Origin: Candidula unifasciata
Lineage: Eukaryota > Mollusca > Gastropoda > Stylommatophora > Geomitridae
Assembly: GCA_905116865.2 (NCBI GenBank)
Contig: CAJHNH020000707.1
Coordinates: 241,549 to 305,548 of the forward strand
DNA length: 64,000 bases
Direction of reading: 5' to 3'
Shown: positions 1-10,364 of the stretch, piece by piece
Position numbering within the stretch: position 1 is the stretch's first letter
How the letters are laid out: each line of letters opens with the position of its first letter
Translations under genes and position numbers: made by a program
The notes under the pieces: generated by a model
Seen by the model: the letters and a program-made list of their open reading frames with translations, nothing else
Told to the model about the DNA's origin: nothing
Databases searched by the model: none

Positions 1-673
1 TCTCATGCTGTGATGTGTGTCAGTGTCTCTATCTCCTGCTGTGATGTGTGTCAGTCTCTGTCTCCTGCTGTGATGTGTGTCAGTGTCTCTGTCTCAGGCT
101 GTGATGTGTGTCAGTCTCTGTCTCCTGCTGTGATGTGTGTCAGTGTCTCTGTCTCAGGCTGTGATGTGTGTCAGTCTCTGTCTCCTGCTGTGGATGATGC
201 TGTGTCTGTGTGTCAGTGTCTCTGTCAGTGTCTCTCAGGCTGTGATGTGTGTCAGTGTCTCTGTCTCCTGCTGTGATGTGTGTCAGTGTCTCTGTCTCAT
301 GCTGTGATGTGTGTCAGTGTCTCTGTCTCCTGCTGTGATGTGTGTCAGTGTCTCTGTCTCATGCTGTGATGTGTGTCAGTGTCTCTGTCTCCTGCTGTGA
401 TGTGTGTCAGTGTCTCTGTCTCATGCTGTGATGTGTGTCAGTGTCTCTGTCTCAGGCTGTGATGTGTGTCAGTCTCTGTCTCCTGCTGTGATGTGTGTCA
501 GTGTCTCTGTCTCAGGCTGTGATGTGTGTCAGTCTCTGTCTCCTGCTGTGATGTGTGTCAGTGTCTCTGTCTCAGGCTGTGATGTGTGTCAGTGTCTCTG
601 TCTCATGCTGTGATGTGTGTCAGTGTCTCTGTCTCATGCTGTGATGTGTGTCAGTGTCTCTGTCTCCTGCTGT
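1..673. repeat. Minisatellite, ~30-bp unit with 60-bp higher-order repeat
   Basis: Direct reading shows tandem units built around TGTGATGTGTGTCAGT. Two unit lengths occur, 31 and 29 bp, differing by loss of GT in the CAGTGTCTCTG segment, and they alternate (CCTGCTG versus CAGGCTG starts) to make a 60-bp higher-order repeat; the 60-base blocks from 61 and 121 are identical. The middle (about 240-430) uses 31-bp units only, with CATGCTG/CCTGCTG alternation. The array touches the left edge of the window and an N gap. Open frames across it are repeat artefacts. Confidence 0.95.
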
Positions 674-690
674 NNNNNNNNNNNNNNNNN
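674..690. other. Assembly gap (17 N)
   Basis: Seventeen N characters separate the ~30-bp minisatellite from an unrelated ~54-bp array. The other gap, at 10855-10871, is the same length, so this is probably a placeholder and the true missing length is unknown. Confidence 0.99.
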
Positions 691-1035
691 GTTTAAGATG
701 TCACGTTTTCTGGTGAGCGTGGAACTAGAAGAGAACTAATTCACAGGTTTAGATGTAAGGTTTTCTAGCGAGCGACGAACTAGATGAGAACTAATTCATA
801 GGTTCGGATGTCACGTTTTCTGGCGAGCGCAGAACTTGAGAACTAATTCACAGGTTTGGGTGTCAAGTTTTCTGTCGAGCGCAGAACTTGAGAACTAATT
901 CATAGGTTTGGATGTCAAGCTTTCTGGCGAGCGCAGAACTAGATGAAAACCAATTCATAAGTTTGGATGTCAAGTTCTCTGGCGATCGCAGAACTTGAGA
1001 ACTAATTTATAGGTTTGGATGTTAAGTGTTCAGGC
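691..1035. repeat. Minisatellite, ~51-56-bp unit, ~6.5 copies
   Basis: Units start near 691, 747, 802, 853, 905, 961 and 1013 with GTTTRGATGTCAAG and continue through TTTTCTGGCGAGCGCAGAAC to GAGAACTAATTCATAG. Length varies because some copies carry AGAAGA or AGATGA inserts after GAACT. Copies are noticeably diverged. No coding potential is apparent. Confidence 0.9.
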
Positions 1036-1495
1036 AAGCAAACAACAAAACAGGTCGGGAAACCGTTAGAAACAAACATAGAACAAGTATCTGAAAAGGG
1101 GGCGAGTGTGTTTGTGGGGGAAAAACACGTGAGAATTCTGACGAGTTAAAGAATGAAAGAGACAATGAAATGCCTAACACGTGAGGAGATGCTAAAAAGA
1201 CATGGATTTGAGAGAAATGTAAAGAAAAAAAAAAGAAAAAAATTGAGGAAGTGGAAAGTAAACAAAACACAAAATAAATTCATGAAAACGTAAGAAAGAT
1301 CACAAACAGAAGAGAAAATGCAACAGGAAATGGAATATAAGAGACAAGAAAGAGCTACGGCTGTGGGAGAAAGATGAAAGCGGGATTGCAAGCAGAAGAA
1401 TTAAACGGTGAACGGAGATAAATCATTAAATATGAAATTAAAATTAAAATTGCCAGATGCCATGATTATATAATGACATGATGATATGATGAAAC
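1036..1495. other. Unique A-rich segment, no gene seen
   Basis: Purine-rich, low-complexity sequence with runs of A and AG (for example 1225-1250). The open frames on the minus strand here are T/C-rich translations of that composition and show no domain. If the filamin-type exon at 1766-1900 is real, this could be intronic. Confidence 0.6.
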
Positions 1496-1626
1496 GAGAA
1501 TGTTCAAATTCCATGAAAGCTGGAAAATTATTGAAAAGAGAATGTTCAAATTCCATGAAAGCTGGAAAATTATTGAAAAGAGAATGTTCAAATTCCATGA
1601 AAGCTGGAAAATGATTGAAAAGAGAA
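1496..1626. repeat. Three-copy 42-bp tandem repeat
   Basis: Three nearly identical 42-bp units start at 1496, 1538 and 1580, each beginning GAGAATGTTCAAATTCCATG. Because 42 is a multiple of three the plus strand reads as a 14-residue repeat (MFKFHESWKIIEKR) that runs on into an antisense reading of the filamin-type exon. I treat the open frame as fortuitous. Confidence 0.9.
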
Positions 1627-1765
1627 TGGTTACGTGTGTTAATGAGCCAGAAACAGGCTACAGTCAGATCAAGAATGTTCACGTTGGGAAATTGAAAATA
1701 CGGATGTTGAAACTTGTAGGATACAAATGTGAGGGCATGGGAAAGGGGTCAGTTAGGCTACTTAC

Positions 1766-1900
1766 CTTCAACTCCGGTACCCTCGAAATTCATCTGGACC
1801 TCATGTCGACCCTCGAGTTTGGGCTCATATTCTATACAGATGGTGCCATCCGCGTTGTCCCGGACGTGCGGCCCTAATCCATTCCCTGACGGCATCCTCA
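1766..1900 (-). CDS. Internal exon encoding the C-terminal half of a filamin-type Ig repeat
   Basis: On the minus strand the segment encodes 44 whole codons flanked by split codons. The reading contains the filamin/ABP280 repeat signature: VRDNADGTICIEYEPKLEGR followed by HEVQMNFEGTGVE, matching the family pattern D-N-x-D-G-T-x-x-V-x-Y-x-P-x-x-x-G-x-H-x-V-x-V-x-F. A donor (GAAG|GTAAG) is at 1765/1766. The acceptor I choose is GAGCAG|TG at 1901/1900, because a stronger-looking TGTGCAG 16-17 bases upstream would bring an in-frame TGA into the exon. Filamin repeats are about 95 residues, so this is about half of one, and the expected G-S-P-F end would lie in the next exon, which I did not find. 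Filamins crosslink actin at the cell cortex; TRIM2/3/71-type proteins carry a single similar domain, so the parent gene is uncertain. The sequence is intact and codon-like, unlike its surroundings. Confidence 0.72.
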
Positions 1901-2011
1901 CTGCTCACGACCACCTGCACAGGAAGAGAGACACGAAACTCTCTACAGAAGTCATCAACACAAGTCAACACAGACAACCGTTTATCTCCCCTGCACATTT
2001 CTTCCTCTTCC

Positions 2012-2320
2012 TCATACAGCATGTATTTATTCCATCTTCCCCATACAGTATATATTTATTCCATCTTCCCCATACAGTATATATGTTTTTCCATCTTCCC
2101 CATACAGCATATATTTATTCCATCTTCCACATACAGCATATATTTGTTCCATCTACCCCATACAGCATATATTTGTTCGACCTTTCCCATACAACATATA
2201 TTTATACCATCTTCCCCATACAGAATATATTTATTACATCTTCCCCATACAGCATATATTTATTCCATCTTCCCCATACAGCATACATTCATTCCATCCT
2301 CCCCTACACGGTGTATTCCA
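2012..2320. repeat. Minisatellite, 29-30-bp unit, ~10 copies
   Basis: Units of the form CTTCCCCATACAGCATATAT followed by TTATTCCAT repeat about ten times, with single-base changes and one truncated copy at the right end. It lies just upstream (in the minus-strand sense) of the filamin-type exon and could be in the same intron. Confidence 0.93.
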
Positions 2321-2492
2321 TCTTCCCCCTGTTTTATTCTTCTTCTTCTCTTCCACATTGTGCTTCAGTGAAGTGTCGGGGGGAGATGTCACTTTCGTTG
2401 ATGAGCTCTGTCAACAGCACTATTAAGATTGATGTTCATTCCTGTAAGGCTGTTCCTAATGCCTTCATTACATTTTTGTTTCGAGGTGCATG

Positions 2493-3252
2493 ACGACAAG
2501 GCAGGACATCACAAGGCAGGACGTCACAAGGCAGGACGTCACAGGGCAGGACGTCACAGGGCAGGACGTCACAAGGCAGGAGGTCACAAGGCAGGAGGTC
2601 ACAAGGCAGGAGGTCACAAGGCAGGACGTCACAGGGCAGGACGTCACAAGGCAGGATGTCACAGGGCAGGACGTCACAAGGCAGGACGTCACAAGGCAGG
2701 ACATCACAAGGCAGGACGTCACAGGGCAGGACGTCACAAGGCAGGACGTCACAAGGCAGGACGTCACAGGACAGGACGTCACAAGGCAGGAGGTCACAAG
2801 ACAGGACGTCACAAGGCAGGAGGTCACAAGACAGGACGTCACAAGGCAGGACGTCACAGGGCAGGACGTCACAGGGCAGGAGGTCACAAGGCAGGAGGTC
2901 ACAAGGCAGGAGGTCACAAGGCAGGACGTCACAAGGCAGGACGTCACAGGGCAGGACGTCACAAGGCAGGACGTCACCGGGCAGGACGTCACAAGGCAGG
3001 ACGTCACAAGGCAGGACATCACAAGGCAGGACGTCACAGGGCAGGACGTCACAAGGCAGGACGTCACAAGACAGGACGTCACAGGGCAGGACGTCACAAG
3101 GCAGGACGTCACAAGGCAGGACAGCACAAGGCAGGACGTCACAGGGCATGACGTCACAAGGCAGGACGTCACAAGGCAGGACGTCACAAGGCAGGACGTC
3201 ACAAGGCAGGACGTCACATGGCAGGACGTCACAAGGCAGGACGTCACAAGGC
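2493..3252. repeat. Minisatellite, 15-bp unit, ~50 copies
   Basis: Fifteen-bp unit GGCAGGACGTCACAA with variants GGAGGTCACAA, GGACATCACAA and CAGGGCAGGACG. Because 15 is a multiple of three and most phases lack stops, frames stay open on both strands for 240-270 codons (for example a TRQDV pentapeptide); these are artefacts. Segmental duplication inside the array is visible: the AGGTCAC variant triplets at 2579-2625 recur about 300 bp later at 2879-2925. Confidence 0.97.
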
Positions 3253-3752
3253 CGGGTCACTGATCAGATTGGAGTTTCTACCACACAGTGGGCCGGGTCA
3301 CTGGTCAGTCTTTCTAATTTTCTAACATATAAGGACACCGTTGATTACCACGCACCATTAGCAAGATTTTGAAACTGAAAAAACAAAACGGGATTGATAA
3401 CAACTCCTAGATAGTTATATTTGCAACTGTTGTGAAGATCCACGTTTTGTGACCTCCTCGACGCCACCAGTCAGTCCAGGAATAGAGACAAGAAGAAGAT
3501 TACAATATTTCAAACTGTCATGATTCTCTAGTTTCATAACCTTTAGATTACGATATTTCAGTGTGATAGCGCCCCCGGTTTTATAGCCCCTAGATTGTGA
3601 TATTTGCAGGAGAGTAACATCTGTTTTGGCCATCACTTGCTGAAATAACGCCATATTTTCCCCGAGTATCCAAACTTTCATTAAGCAGACGACGTAACCG
3701 AAGTGCTGGCAACAGCGTAACGAGAACATTACAGGCTATCAAAGTTTTTCCC
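3253..3752. other. Unique segment, no gene seen
   Basis: Mixed-composition sequence with a duplicated GCCGGGTCACTG (about 3251 and 3291) and weakly repeated motifs resembling TAGATTRYGATATTTSA near 3480, 3545 and 3592, which look like an eroded ~55-bp tandem repeat. The 104-codon minus-strand frame here shows no recognisable domain. Confidence 0.5.
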
Positions 3753-3829
<77 letters not shown>

Positions 3830-3925
3830 GTCTCTCTCTGTCTCTCTTTCTCTCTCTGTCTCCCTGTTTTTCTCTCTCTCTCTTTCTTTCTCATTCTCTC
3901 TTTCTTTCTCTCTCTTCCTCTCTTT
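3753..3925. repeat. (CT)n microsatellite
   Basis: Nearly pure CT dinucleotide from 3753 to about 3825, then interrupted CT/TTTC to about 3925. Open frames (Leu/Ser or Arg/Glu) are compositional. Confidence 0.97.
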
Positions 3926-4938
3926 CTGTGGGTGTGTGTATGCATGTGGGTGGGTATGTATGTGTGTGTATGTATGTGTGTACATATGTACATATATGTT
4001 GATCTATGTATGCATATGTAGCTGTTTAAGTATGTGGGTGTATGTGTGTGTGTATCTGTGTATGTTTTCAAGTATGCATGTGTTTAAGTATGTGGGTGTT
4101 TAGTTATGGATGTGTGTATGTATGCATGTAAGTATGTATTTATGTATGATTGTTTGTGTTTTTATGCATGTATTTACTTATGGTTTTGTGTGTGTAGATA
4201 CATGTGTCTATGTAAGTATGTGAGTGCACGTATGTGGATAAATGTATGCAAATGTAGCTGTGTAAGTATATGGGTTATGTGTGAGAGTATTTAAAAATGT
4301 ATCTGGATCTATGTATATGTGTGTGGATGATTGTGGATGCATGTTTGTATATGTAGCTGTGGATTTATATGTTTGCGTATTTATGTATGTATACAAGTAT
4401 GCATGTGTGTAAGTATGTGGGCGTGTATTATGGATGTGTGTATGTGTGAATATATGTTTCTATGTGTGTATGTATGTATTTTTTAAGTATTTTGCGGGTG
4501 TATGTGTGATTGTGGATGTATGTGTGTTTATGTTTTATGTCTATGTATGTGGATATATGTATGTTTATTTAGGATTGTAAGTATGTTTGTATACTTGTTA
4601 CGTATGTTGAAAGTATGCAAGTGTATGTATGTGGATATATGTGTGATTGTGGGTGTGTGTATATATTATGTATGCAAGTATATATGTATGCAGGTAGGTA
4701 TGTGTGTATGTGGATGTCTGTACGTGTGACTGTATTTGTGTGTATGCATGCATGTGTGCGTATGTATTTAATGTGTGTGTGCATGTACGTGTGCGTGTGT
4801 ATGCATGTATGTTTGTATGTATCTATGTGTGTATGTATGAATGTTGGTGAATGGATGTGTGCATATGTAGCTGTGTAAGTATGTGTGTGTATTTAGGTAT
4901 GTATGTATGTGTGTAAGCATGTGAGTGTATTTATGGAT
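3926..4938. repeat. Degenerate TGTG/TATG-rich microsatellite region
   Basis: About 1 kb of imperfect TGTATG, TATGTG and TGTGTG words with interruptions such as AGCTGTGTAAGTATGTGGG recurring near 4020, 4255 and 4868. It grades into the pure ATGT array on the right and looks like its eroded flank. Confidence 0.85.
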
Positions 4939-5166
4939 GTGTGTATGTATGTATGTATGTATGTATGTATGTATGTATGTATGTATGTATGTATGTATGT
5001 ATGTATGTATGTATGTATGTATGTATGTATGTATGTATGTATGTATGTATGTATGTATGTATGTATGTATGTATGTATGTATGTATGTATGTATGTATGT
5101 ATGTATGTATGTATGTATGTATGTATGTATGTATGTATGTATGTATGTATGTATGTATGTATGTAT
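4939..5166. repeat. (ATGT)n microsatellite, ~56 copies, uninterrupted
   Basis: Uninterrupted ATGT tetranucleotide over about 228 bp. It is the reverse complement of the much longer ACAT tract at 49.2-50.6 kb. Confidence 0.98.
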
Positions 5167-5372
5167 CTATGTTTATGAGTGTGCACGTGTCTGTGTAGTT
5201 TGGCATCTAATAGTGTATATGTGATGTAAATATATGCATAAATGTGTTATGTATATTTTTTCAATGTTTAATCATAACATGCAGTTGCACGAGTGTTTGG
5301 AAAGGCTAAATGTAAGACTGGCCTTTGTGCCCAGTTTTTACCCCGTGGAAAATGACATTTTTTCGTTCGTTT

Positions 5373-5465
5373 CTTCTCTCTCTATCTCTCTCTCACTCTC
5401 CTCTTTCTCTCTCTCTCTCTCACTCTCTCTCTTTCTCTCACTCTCTCTCTCACTCTCTCTCTCTC

Positions 5466-5517
<52 letters not shown>
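5373..5517. repeat. (CT)n microsatellite
   Basis: CT dinucleotide tract with occasional TTT, CA and CC interruptions, second of the two CT tracts in the first 6 kb. Confidence 0.97.
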
Positions 5518-5518
<1 letters not shown>

Positions 5519-6280
5519 AGGAGAGTCGACTGTTGTTGGTCTAACGGGTGAGGGATCAGCATGTGACAGGGATTGTGTCTGAGGGGAAAAGCTGGTTCTA
5601 AATGATCTCTATGGGTAGAAGAGACACGAATACACATCCACACAGAAGTAGTTTATATCCGCCTTTGCTTCTGAGAACATTTCCTGTAACCTACTGTATT
5701 AGGGTAGACTTTGAAATCCTAATATTCCCAATCTAGTTCTGACTGTAGCACATACCTACCGGAGTTGGACGCAGCCAGCTAGCAACTGAACCATGCCTGC
5801 TCTGAGTGAGCGATCATCATTAGGGCCTTTCTCTCCACAACGCTAACATTAAAGGCGCTTAGACTGTCTCCTACGTTCACCTGTATGTCTTGCAGCATTT
5901 GCCATCCGCAGCTGAAGCAAAAGCTGAAACATGGCTATCGTTTGCAGGAGGTATGGCCGCTACAGACGGATGGGCGGAGTGTCTAAGCGGTGTAGACCAG
6001 GTGGATCTGATGATCTACTCAGTGAAAGTCTCTGGCTGCCGTCAGATCTCTGTTCTGATACCCTGAATACCCTTGTTGTACCGCATTTTACATTATCTCC
6101 CCTGCTCGTCTGTCTAAGAAGAAGAATTTCCTAGTCATTCCATGGTTGCATCACCCACCGGATCACGTTACGGCACGGTTGCTCAACGAAAATGTGGCAG
6201 AAGGGAGGAGAGAGAAGGCAGTACTTAGACAAATAATTTATTAGAGGGCAAAGTGAACTGTTGACTGCTGTCTGTTGTCT
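5518..6280. other. Unique segment with one weak open segment (5863-6066, +)
   Basis: Non-repetitive DNA. A plus-strand frame opens after a TAG at 5860 and runs 67 codons to a TGA at 6064. It has no ATG at its beginning but contains two acceptor-like TTGCAG sites (about 5894 and 5945) and reads with mixed, protein-like composition (for example GGMAATDGWAECLSGVDQVD). I recognise no family. It could be an exon, a transposon remnant or chance; the minus strand is also open over part of it. Confidence 0.2.
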
Positions 6281-6668
6281 TGGATGTACACGTTATCTGT
6301 ACAGTGTTTCCGCTCGTGTCATAAATCTCCATATAATGGATGTACACATTGTATGTACAGTGTTTCTGTGTGTGTTATAAATCTCCATAGAATGGATGTA
6401 CACATTGTATGTACAGTGTTTCTTCGTGTGTTATAAACCTCCATAGAATGGATGTACATATTATATATACAGTGTTTCTGCGTGTGTTATAAATCTTTAG
6501 AGAATGGATGTACACATTATATGTACAGTGTTTCCGCTCGTGTCATAAATCTCTAGAGAATGGATGTACATATTATATATACAGTGTTTCTTCGTGTGTT
6601 ATAAATCTCCAGAGAATGGATGTGCACATTATCTGTGTTTCTGTGTGTGTCATGAATCTCCAGAGAAG
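6281..6668. repeat. Minisatellite, 56-bp unit, ~7 copies
   Basis: Units start at 6281, 6337 and 6393 and so on with TGGATGTACACATTATATGT, followed by ACAGTGTTTCYRYGTGTGTT and ATAAATCTCCAGAGAA. The last copy (about 6618) is shortened. Confidence 0.93.
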
Positions 6669-6738
6669 CACAGGGCGGCTGTCGTGGTTGAATGAACTGA
6701 AGTACCAGGCTGCCAGTGGCTTCCAGCTGACGTGCAGG

Positions 6739-9075
6739 CTCGTGATCGGTGGAAAGCTCTGACTTCAGAGAGAATGTCTGTAGCCTCGTTGTGATCAGTG
6801 GAAATGTGCTTAGTTCGGAGAGAATGATTGTAGCCTCGTTGTGATCAATGGAAAGCTCTGACTTCAGAGAGAATGACTGTAGCCTCGTCGTGATCAGTGG
6901 AAATGTGCTTAGTTCAGAGAGAATGACTGTAGCCTCGTTGTGATCAGTGGAAATGTGCTTAGTTCAGAGAGAATGACTGTAGCCTCGTTGTGATCAGTGG
7001 AAATGTGCTTAGTTCAGAGAGAATGACTGTAGCCTCGTTGTGATCAGTGGAAATGTGCTTAGTTCGAAGAGAATAATTGTAGCCTCGTTGTGATCAGTGG
7101 AAATGTGCTTAGTTCAGAGAGAATGATTGTAGCCTAGTTGTGATCAGTAGAAATGTGCTTAGTTCGGAGAGAATGATTGTAGCGTTGTTGTGATCAGTGG
7201 AAAGTGCCGACTTCAGAGAGAATGACTGTAGTTTGTGGTGATTGCTGGAAAGTGCTGACTTCATAGAGAATGACTGTAGAGTTGTAGAGATCAGTGGAAA
7301 GTACCGACTTCAGAAAGAATGACTGTAGAGATCAGTGGAAAGTACAGACTTCAGAGATAATGACTGTAGAGATCAGTGGAAAGTACAGACTTCAGAGATA
7401 ATGACTGTAGAGATCAGTGGAAAGTACAGACTTCATAGATAATGACTGTAGAGATCAGTGGAAAGTACAGACTTCAGACAGAATGACTGTAGAGATCAGT
7501 GGAAAGTACAGACTTCAGAGATAATGACTGTAGAGATCAGTGGAAAGTACAGACTTCAGAGATAATGACTGTAGAGATCAGTGGAAAGTACAGACTTCAG
7601 AGATAATGACTGTAGAGATCAGTGGAAAGTACAGACTTCAGAAAGAATGACTGTAGCGATCAGTGGAAAGTACAGACTTCAGAAAGAATGACTGTAGAGT
7701 TGTAGAGATCAGTGGAAAGTACAGTCTTCAGAGAGAATGACTGTAGAGTTGTAGAGATCAGTGGAAAGTATAGACATCAGAGAGAATGACTGTAGAGTTG
7801 TAGAGATCAGTGGAAAGTACAGACTTCAGAGATAATGACTGTAGAGTTGTAGAGATCAGTGGAAAGTACAGACTTCAGAGAGAATGACTGTAGAGTTGTA
7901 GAGATCAGTGGAAAGTACAGACTTCAGAGATAATGACTGTAGAGATCAGTGAAAAGTACAGACTTCAGAGATAATGACTGTAGAGATCAGTGGAAAGTAC
8001 AGACTTCAGAGATAATGATTGTAGAGATCAGTGGAAAGTACAGACTTCAGAGATAATGACTGTAGAGATCAGTGGAAAGTACAGACTTCAGAGATAATGA
8101 TTGTAGAGATCAGTGGAAAGTACAGACTTCAGAGATAATGGCTGTAGAGTTCAGTGGAAAGTACAGACTTCAGAAAGAATGACTGTAGAGATCAGTGGAA
8201 GTACAGACTTCAGAAAGAATGACTGTAGAGATCAGTGGAAAGTACAGACTTCAGAAAGAATGACTGTAGAGATCAGTGGAAAGTACAGACTTCAGAGATA
8301 ATGACTGTAGAGTTGTAGAGATCAGTGGAAAGTACAGACTTCAGAGAGAATGACTGTAGAGATCAGTGGAAAGTACAGACTTCAGAAAGAATGACTGTAG
8401 AGATCAGTGGAAAGTACAGACTTCAGAGATAATGACTGTAGAGTTGTAGAGATCAGTGGAAAGTACAGACTCCAGAGAGAATGACTGTAGAGATCAGTGG
8501 AAAGTACAGACTTCAGAGATAATGACTGTAGAGATCAGTGGAAAGTACAGACTTTAGAGATAATGACTGTAGAGATCAGTGGAAAGTACAGACTTCAGAG
8601 ATAATGATTGTAGAGATCAGTGGAAAGTACAGACTTCAGAGATGATGACTGTAGAGATCAGTGGAAAGTACAGACTTCAGAAAGAATGACTGTAGAGATC
8701 AGTGGAAGTACAGACTTCAGAAAGAATGACTGTAGAGATCAGTGGAAAGTACAGACTTCAGAGATAATGACTGTAGAGATCAGTGGAAAGTAGACTTCAG
8801 AGATAATGACTGTAGAGATCAGTGGAAAGTACAGACTTCAGAGATAATGATTGTAGAGATCAGTGGAAAGTACAGACTTCAGAGATAATGACTGTAGAGA
8901 TCAGTGGAAAGTACAGACTTCAGAAAGAATGACTGTAGAGATCAGTGAAAAGTACAGACTTCAGAAAGAATGACTGTAGAGATCAGTGGAAAGCGCCGAC
9001 TTCATAGAGAATAACTGTAGAGTTGTTGAGATGAGTCAAAAGTACAGACTTTAGAGATAATGATTGTAGAGGTGT
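6739..9075. repeat. Minisatellite, 50-bp unit evolving into 41-bp unit, >50 copies
   Basis: The left part (6739-7200) has 50-bp units, GATCAGTGGAAATGTGCTTA then GTTCAGAGAGAATGACTGTA then GCCTCGTTGT. From about 7200 the unit changes to GATCAGTGGAAAGTACAGAC then TTCAGAGATAATGACTGTAG, mostly 41 bp, interspersed with 50-bp versions that keep GTTGTAGAG before GATCAG. The 41-mer equals the 50-mer minus that block, so the two families are related and ordered along the array. Open frames are absent or short. Confidence 0.96.
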
Positions 9076-9099
9076 AGCCAAGTCATTCTATCCTTAACT

Positions 9100-10310
9100 A
9101 TCGCATGCAGCTCTCTCTATATTCTCCCCATCTTCTTAACTTCGCTCTCTACTTCCCTTCTGAATGTGTTTTTGGTTTCCCTTTATTTCTATGACCCTGT
9201 GGGTTCCAGTGCAAAGATATTCTAGCATATTGGTGTCAGGTTTTCCCTACGTGTGTCCTATCCAACGCCAGCGTATGTTCCTCACCTCTTGGTCCACTGA
9301 AACTTACTTAGTTCTCTCCCAAAGCTCTACATTTGTGATTCTATCAAAGCATTTAATTCCGCCTATTCTGCGCAGGCACCAGTTAATGAATGTCTGTAGT
9401 TTATCAGAAATTGCCTTAGTTGTTCTTAGTTTATCCACCCCATACAAAATGTATGATTGGACATTAGAATTTAAAATTGTAAGTTTAGTATTGGTGTTAT
9501 TTCTTTTGACCTCAACAAATTCCCTAGTGTAATGTCATTTGACCTCCACAAATTCCCTAGTGTTGTGTCATTTTACCTCCACAAATTCCCTAGTGTTATG
9601 TCATTTTACCTCCACAAATGCCCTAGTGTTATGTCATTTGACCTCCACACATTCCCTAGTGTTATGTCATTTGACCTCCACAAATTCCCTAGTGTTATGT
9701 CATTTGACCTCCACAAATTTCCTAGTGTTATGTCATTTGACCTCCACAAATTCCCTAGTGTTATGTCATTTTACCTCCACAAATTCCCTAGTGTTATGTC
9801 ATTTGACCTCCACAAATTCCCTAGTGTTATGTCATTTTACCTCCACAAATTCCCTAGTGTTATGTCATTTGACCTCCACAAATTCCCTAGTGTTATGTCA
9901 TTTTACCTCCACAAATTCCCTAGTGTTATGTCATTTGACCTCCACAAATTCCCTAGTGTTATGTCATTTTACCTCCACAAATTCCCTAGTGTTAAGAAAG
10001 CTACTCTTGCCTTGTTTATTTGTATTTGAATATCTCCACCAGTTCTCCAATTTTTATCTGCAGTACTGCCCCAAAAGGTGTACGACTCCACCTCTTAGAG
10101 TGGGGAGCCATTAAGAGAAACCACATTAATATCTGCCTAATTTATTTTCACTATTTTTGTCTTTCGCTTTTGGATTTTTAACCTTGCTGCTGTGATCCCG
10201 CATCAAGTATATATAAGTTATCTTGCATCTGATTCCTTGAACAGCACAGAAAAGTCCAGTTGTAGGGTGCACTAAATTCCATTCCTGCCGGTAGCTGTTG
10301 CTGTCCATAA
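9100..10310 (-). mobile_element. RTE-like LINE fragment A (C-terminal RT region), split by a minisatellite
   Basis: On the minus strand, conceptual translation shows in order: ADIN..LNG (10138-10094) and EVESYTFWGS (10093-10064), INKARVAF (10019-9996), then the 33-bp array, then TKLTILNSNV (9495-9460), TKAISDKLQTFINWCLRRI (about 9425-9365), VELWERT (about 9330) and RWRWIGHT (9273-9250). This is the linear order of the post-catalytic part of RTE-type non-LTR reverse transcriptases (pattern EVESFxYLGS, INKAR.AF, LW.SK, KLRIFNSNVKSVLLYG, L..F.N.CLRRI, LW..T, RWRWIGH), known from many invertebrate genomes. Stops and frameshifts (for example TAA after VELWERTK) mark it as dead. The clade call rests on remembered family patterns, not on a search. 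The endonuclease and catalytic RT core are absent. Confidence 0.82.
9508..9995. repeat. 33-bp minisatellite inside LINE fragment A, ~14.8 copies
   Basis: Unit reads GACCTCCACAAATTCCCTAG followed by TGTTATGTCATTT. On the minus strand part of the unit reads as the LINE codons bridging INKARVAF and the LW.SK motif (T-L-G-N-L-W-R-S). Two unit types, TTTGACC and TTTTACC, alternate strictly in the right half, giving a 66-bp higher-order repeat. Both plus-strand open frames here (165 and 191 codons) are artefacts of the 33-bp period. Confidence 0.96.
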
Positions 10311-10364
10311 TAGTCTATTGCCAGTTAACAAAATACGAGAGGATAGAAAAAGAACTGAGTATCG

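Noticed and set aside
2436..3372. Open frames of 238-274 codons on both strands (TRQDV, CDVLP, TSCLV repeats)
   Set aside because: Produced by a 15-bp unit lacking stops; open in most phases on both strands, so they are not evidence of genes.
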